Made by a program: the position numbers and the translations under genes
DNA from: Chloroflexota bacterium
GTDB lineage: Bacteria > Chloroflexota > UBA6077 > FW602-bin22 > JACPQP01
Direction of reading: 5' to 3'
Length of the DNA: 7,482 nucleotides
Assembly: GCA_016190465.1 (NCBI GenBank)
Contig: JACPQP010000419.1
Location: 1 to 7,482 of the forward strand
The notes under the pieces: model-generated
What the model was told of the DNA's origin: nothing
The model's input: the letters and a program-made list of their open reading frames with translations, nothing else
Databases searched by the model: none
Part shown: positions 5,458 to 7,482 of the stretch, piece by piece
Layout of the letters: each line of letters begins with the position of its first letter
Position numbering within the stretch: the first letter of the stretch is position 1

Positions 5458-5814
5458 TCACAGGGCGATCTTTACGTCATCTCCGTCGACGATGACGGGA
5501 TACTGGCGTAGCCGAACGTTCGGATAGGCCAGACACTGGCCGGTGGTGATCCGAAACTCGAGCCCGTGCCACGGGCAGACGAGAACCTCGCCGTCGTGAA
5601 ACCAGCCGGGCTCCCAGCCGGTGTCGGCGTTGGCCATGATCGCACCGGTGATCTTCCCCTCGCAGATGGGGCCAAACTGGTGCGGGCAGATGTTCGGCAG
5701 CGCGTGGTAAGCATCGCCCACGCGAAAGAGGACCACCTGGATCCGCCCGACAGCGACGAGCTTCCGGTCGCCCGGCTTCAGCTCGTCGGCTCGGGCGACG
5801 ACGTATTCAGCCAT
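5458..5814 (-). CDS. Rieske [2Fe-2S] ferredoxin-like protein
   Basis: This 118-aa soluble protein is a single Rieske domain. The cluster ligands are C43 and H45 in CPHQFGPICEG and C80 and H83 in CPWHGLEF. The C-terminal part (ITTGQCLAYPNVRLRQYPV, then a DG turn and VKIAL) is the usual closing strands. There are 34 residues between H45 and C80, about twice the 15-17 of ferredoxins such as BphF, through an insert containing ITGAIMANADTGW. A longer loop of this sort is, as I recall, seen in a subgroup of small Rieske proteins. The protein probably carries electrons for an oxygenase or reductase; none is encoded nearby. ATG 5814 is preferred over ATG 5850, whose extra residues only translate repeat DNA; upstream of 5814 there is a weak GGGTAGG. 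It sits between the two amidohydrolase genes, same strand. Confidence 0.9.
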   Translation of the reverse strand: MAEYVVARADELKPGDRKLVAVGRIQVVLFRVGDAYHALPNICPHQFGPICEGKITGAIMANADTGWEPGWFHDGEVLVCPWHGLEFRITTGQCLAYPNVRLRQYPVIVDGDDVKIAL

Positions 5815-5830
5815 AGACCTACCCTTTCCC

Positions 5831-5851
5831 TGACACCTGATCCCCGACACC
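5831..5851 (-). repeat. Tandem heptamer repeat GGTGTCR, three units
   Basis: Read on the minus strand the units are GGTGTCG, GGGATCA and GGTGTCA, matching the first three units at 93-113 except for two bases in the middle unit. It lies 16 bases upstream of the Rieske start, so it is within the leader of that gene. Confidence 0.75.
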
Positions 5852-5857
5852 CACTAA

Positions 5858-5899
5858 CTGGACCTTCCCAGGACGTAGGTGAACTCTCCGCGACCTACT
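5858..5899 (-). repeat. 42-bp dispersed repeat module, copy 2
   Basis: The minus strand of this segment matches 121-162 at 38 of 42 positions without gaps. It begins at the last base of the TAA stop of the larger-operon amidohydrolase (5899-5901) and fills most of the 84-base gap before the Rieske gene. The two copies are inverted relative to each other and about 5.7 kb apart. Confidence 0.85.
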
Positions 5900-7029
5900 T
5901 AGCGGTACTTCGCCGGAACCTTGATCCGGGGCATCAGCTTCATCGCGTTTGTCCCCAGCAGTTTGCGCTTCACCTGGTTCGAGACCGGCAGGTCGAAGAC
6001 CGCGCGCGGGTGGTCGAAGTCGTGGTGCGGCCAGTCCGTGGCAAAGACGGTGGTGTCCTCGCCGTCGTAGATGCGGATGATGTCGACGAGGTCCTGGCGA
6101 TTCTCCGGCTCCTCGACCGGCTGGGTGCCGAAGTAGAACTTGCGGATCCACCGACTCGGCCGGTCGTCGAAGTGGGGCCACTGGTGGCGGTTCTCGTTGT
6201 ACTCCTTGTCCAGCCGCATGCGCAGAAACGGCACCCAGGTCAGCCCTGCCTCGATGAAGCCGATGCGCAGGTTCGGGTACCGGACCGGGACGCCCGTCTC
6301 CATGATGCTCATCAGGTTGGACATCATCGCGAAGACGTGGGAGACGGTGTGAGCGGTGATGCTGGTGTAGAACTGCTCGACGTTGTAGGGGAACCCCGAC
6401 GCGATGCCGGAGACGGCGTGAAGCAAGACGGGGAGGTCGTGGCGCTGGGCGACCTCGTAGATGGGGTCGTACTTGCGGTGGCCCCAGATCGGGTAGACCT
6501 GGTGGGTCGGGAGGTAGATGCCGACGAAGCGCTCGTCGTCAGCCCAGCGCTCGATCTCCCGCACCGACTCCTCCGGGTCCTGCGGGATCGCCATGATGGT
6601 CGCGTACAGGTCGTTGCCGGCGTGGAGCCACTTCTCCTTGAGCCACCGGTGGTACGCTCGCGTGATGGCGGTGGCGTAGGCCGCGTTCGGGAGCGCGGCG
6701 AGCTTCAGGAAGTGGTCGGGGAAGATGACGCCGACGTCGATCGAGAACTCGTCCAGCTCCCGGCGCATCTGCTCGGCGGTCCAGACGATCTCCACGCGCC
6801 CGCCGCGTGGTGAGGGCAGCGACGTGCCCGGCAACCGCGGCGCGTTGTTCGGGCCAAAGCCGGGCATGTCGAGGTAGCGACGGGCGACCTGGCGCAGGTT
6901 CTCCATCGCCGGTCGCCACTCCGGATCCATGTACGGAGCAAGCTCGTCGGGTGTCTCGTGCACGTGGACGTCGGCGTCGACCACGAGGATGTCGTCGAGG
7001 GTCAGTCGTCTGGGAGTTGCAACCACCAT
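5899..7029 (-). CDS. Amidohydrolase-2 family protein (paralogue 2, first gene of the operon)
   Basis: This 376-aa cytoplasmic TIM-barrel protein is a paralogue of the amidohydrolase at 4044-5297: in the block VYPIWGHRKYDPIY through VLLH, 18 of 27 residues are identical. Metal-site candidates are H22 and H24 in VDADVHVHET, H204 in PVLLHAV, E260 in GFIEAGLTWVP (histidine in ACMSD, glutamate in many uncharacterised relatives) and D332 in FATDWPHHDFDH. The length is normal and the protein ends at a short basic tail (PRIKVPAKYR). I chose ATG 7029 because GGAAGGAG ends 8 bases before it; the GTG at 7038 overlaps that site. Family members are hydrolases or non-oxidative decarboxylases of aromatic or ring-cleavage acids; the substrate is not evident. 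Its 3' neighbour, 84 bases on, is the Rieske gene, so the three probably share a transcript. Confidence 0.9.
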   Translation of the reverse strand: MVVATPRRLTLDDILVVDADVHVHETPDELAPYMDPEWRPAMENLRQVARRYLDMPGFGPNNAPRLPGTSLPSPRGGRVEIVWTAEQMRRELDEFSIDVGVIFPDHFLKLAALPNAAYATAITRAYHRWLKEKWLHAGNDLYATIMAIPQDPEESVREIERWADDERFVGIYLPTHQVYPIWGHRKYDPIYEVAQRHDLPVLLHAVSGIASGFPYNVEQFYTSITAHTVSHVFAMMSNLMSIMETGVPVRYPNLRIGFIEAGLTWVPFLRMRLDKEYNENRHQWPHFDDRPSRWIRKFYFGTQPVEEPENRQDLVDIIRIYDGEDTTVFATDWPHHDFDHPRAVFDLPVSNQVKRKLLGTNAMKLMPRIKVPAKYR

Positions 7030-7037
7030 TGGTGTCA

Positions 7038-7045
7038 CTCCTTCC
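7038..7045 (-). promoter_or_regulatory. Ribosome binding site fixing the start of amidohydrolase paralogue 2
   Basis: The minus strand reads GGAAGGAG, then 8 bases, then ATG at 7029. The final G is also the first base of an in-frame GTG at 7036-7038, so that GTG cannot use this site. Confidence 0.75.
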
Positions 7046-7055
7046 GGGCGGCAGT

Positions 7056-7119
7056 GTACTCGCGCCTTAGTACTCGCCCCCTACGTACGGTATACCACAT
7101 GCCTGGTCACCCTGGCCAG
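7056..7119 (-). promoter_or_regulatory. Possible promoter and operator of the amidohydrolase-Rieske operon
   Basis: Upstream of the operon lie a direct repeat GTACTCGC (plus-strand coordinates 7056-7063 and 7070-7077, period 14), the 8-bp palindrome GGTATACC (7089-7096), and an imperfect dyad CTGGTCA-CCC-TGGCCAG (7103-7119). On the minus strand TGGTATACC resembles an extended -10 box, but no good -35 box is found. Such clustered repeats beside a start are typical of regulator binding sites; which regulator is unknown, and no regulator gene is in the window. Confidence 0.3.
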
Positions 7120-7121
7120 AT

Positions 7122-7482
7122 TTACCGGGGGCCGCGATGCCCATTCCGGCCGGCCTCTCGCCGATCGAGGCGGCCGGCATCCCGGTCGTCTTCACGACGG
7201 CGTGGGCGTGTCTGTTCGAGCGGGCGCGGCTGCGGGCGGGAGAGTGGGCGCTCATCCAGTCCGGAGGAGGCGGCGTGGGGAGGGCCGGCACCCAGCATCA
7301 AGCCGAGGGCGGCCATGTATGGGGGAGTCGCCCATTCGAGATTGGTGAGGATCCCCGGCGAAACCTCGCCGAGTCTGGCCTTCATGCGATCGCGGATGAG
7401 CTCGGTCAGGGTGTCGTGATCGACGCCGCGATCGAGCGCGTCCATCCCGATCCGCAGCAGTTCATCGAGCTCCGGGACAAGC
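7122..7482 (-). CDS. 3' part of an unidentified minus-strand gene, entering from the right edge
   Basis: A minus-strand frame is open from the window edge to a stop at 7122. The first 65 or so residues look like real protein: LVPELDELLRIGMDALDRGV, then helix-like TLTELIRDRMKARLGEVSPG, then NLEWATPPYMAALGLMLGAG. From about 7283 leftward the frame is exactly antisense to the MDR relic and becomes arginine/proline-rich low complexity (RPLSRPQPRPLEQTRPRRRE), as expected of a non-coding shadow. The likely reading is a gene whose 3' end has been cut at about 7284 and fused to foreign sequence, so the encoded tail is artificial. I do not recognise the family. The plus frame over the same bases is also open, so strand is not certain. 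Confidence 0.4.
   Translation of the reverse strand, partial: LVPELDELLRIGMDALDRGVDHDTLTELIRDRMKARLGEVSPGILTNLEWATPPYMAALGLMLGAGPPHAASSGLDERPLSRPQPRPLEQTRPRRREDDRDAGRLDRREAGRNGHRGPR
7131..7289 (+). pseudogene. Relic of an MDR-family (quinone reductase/alcohol dehydrogenase-like) gene
   Basis: The plus strand encodes AAMPIPAGLSPIEAAGIPVV followed by FTTAWACLFERARLRAGEWA and LIQSGGGGVGRAG. This is the segment of medium-chain dehydrogenases/reductases that runs from the EAA motif and helix to the nucleotide-binding GGxGGVG loop. The upstream catalytic domain is absent: the preceding bases are leader DNA of the amidohydrolase operon. After GVGRAG the family pattern (usually IQ.AK..GA.V) is lost, although the frame stays open to the window end. 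About 53 codons of a roughly 330-residue protein remain, so it is a fragment. I call it a relic with moderate confidence; a frameshifted continuation beyond the window cannot be excluded. Confidence 0.55.

Noticed and set aside
5566..6813. 415-codon plus-strand frame
   Set aside because: It is antisense to the Rieske protein and amidohydrolase paralogue 2 and has no domain; the sense frames carry the conserved metal and cluster motifs.

Overview
The window is high-GC bacterial DNA with strongly GC-biased third codon positions, GTG starts, and several GC-rich or palindromic intergenic repeats. The gene content (GltD-type FAD/Fe-S oxidoreductase, small PspC-domain protein, tandem amidohydrolase-2 genes with a Rieske protein) together with the tandem GGTGTCR heptamers suggests a Chloroflexota bacterium of the Thermomicrobia/Sphaerobacter kind, or an ecologically similar actinobacterium. 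That placement is an impression from style and family content, not a measurement.

Layout. Positions 1-277 hold a possible gene start running off the left edge (minus strand), then a repeat cluster: four GGTGTCR heptamers, a 42-bp dispersed module and two hairpins. Positions 278-1765 (minus) encode a 495-aa GltD/PreT-like NAD(P)H oxidoreductase. A GC-rich palindromic repeat (1846-1884) separates it from a 102-aa PspC-domain membrane protein (1900-2208, minus). A divergent promoter region (2209-2424) then leads to a 401-aa MFS drug-efflux-type transporter (2425-3630, plus). The transporter's 3' end overlaps, tail to tail, a 167-aa uncharacterised protein gene (3607-4110, minus).

The right half is a probable minus-strand operon read from 7029 leftwards: amidohydrolase-2 protein (5899-7029), small Rieske [2Fe-2S] protein (5458-5814), a second, diverged amidohydrolase (4044-5297), and the 167-aa protein, whose start lies inside the second amidohydrolase. 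Two repeats sit in the operon's intergenic gaps: the heptamer/42-bp module in inverted orientation relative to the left-edge copy, and a 98-bp inverted-repeat element. At the far right, a relic of an MDR-type dehydrogenase (plus strand) abuts the 3' part of an unrelated minus-strand reading frame, which looks like a decayed junction.

How the genes may work together. The two amidohydrolases belong to the ACMSD/resorcylate-decarboxylase-like superfamily, whose members act on aromatic or ring-cleavage acids. A Rieske protein between them suggests a small electron-transfer partner for an oxidative step of the same pathway; the substrate cannot be told from sequence. The GltD-like protein is a plausible NAD(P)H-consuming reductase but is not in the same transcription unit. 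No CRISPR array, tRNA, rRNA, transposase or defence system is visible. The best candidates for something undescribed are the amidohydrolase-Rieske-amidohydrolase unit and the shuffled modular repeats.
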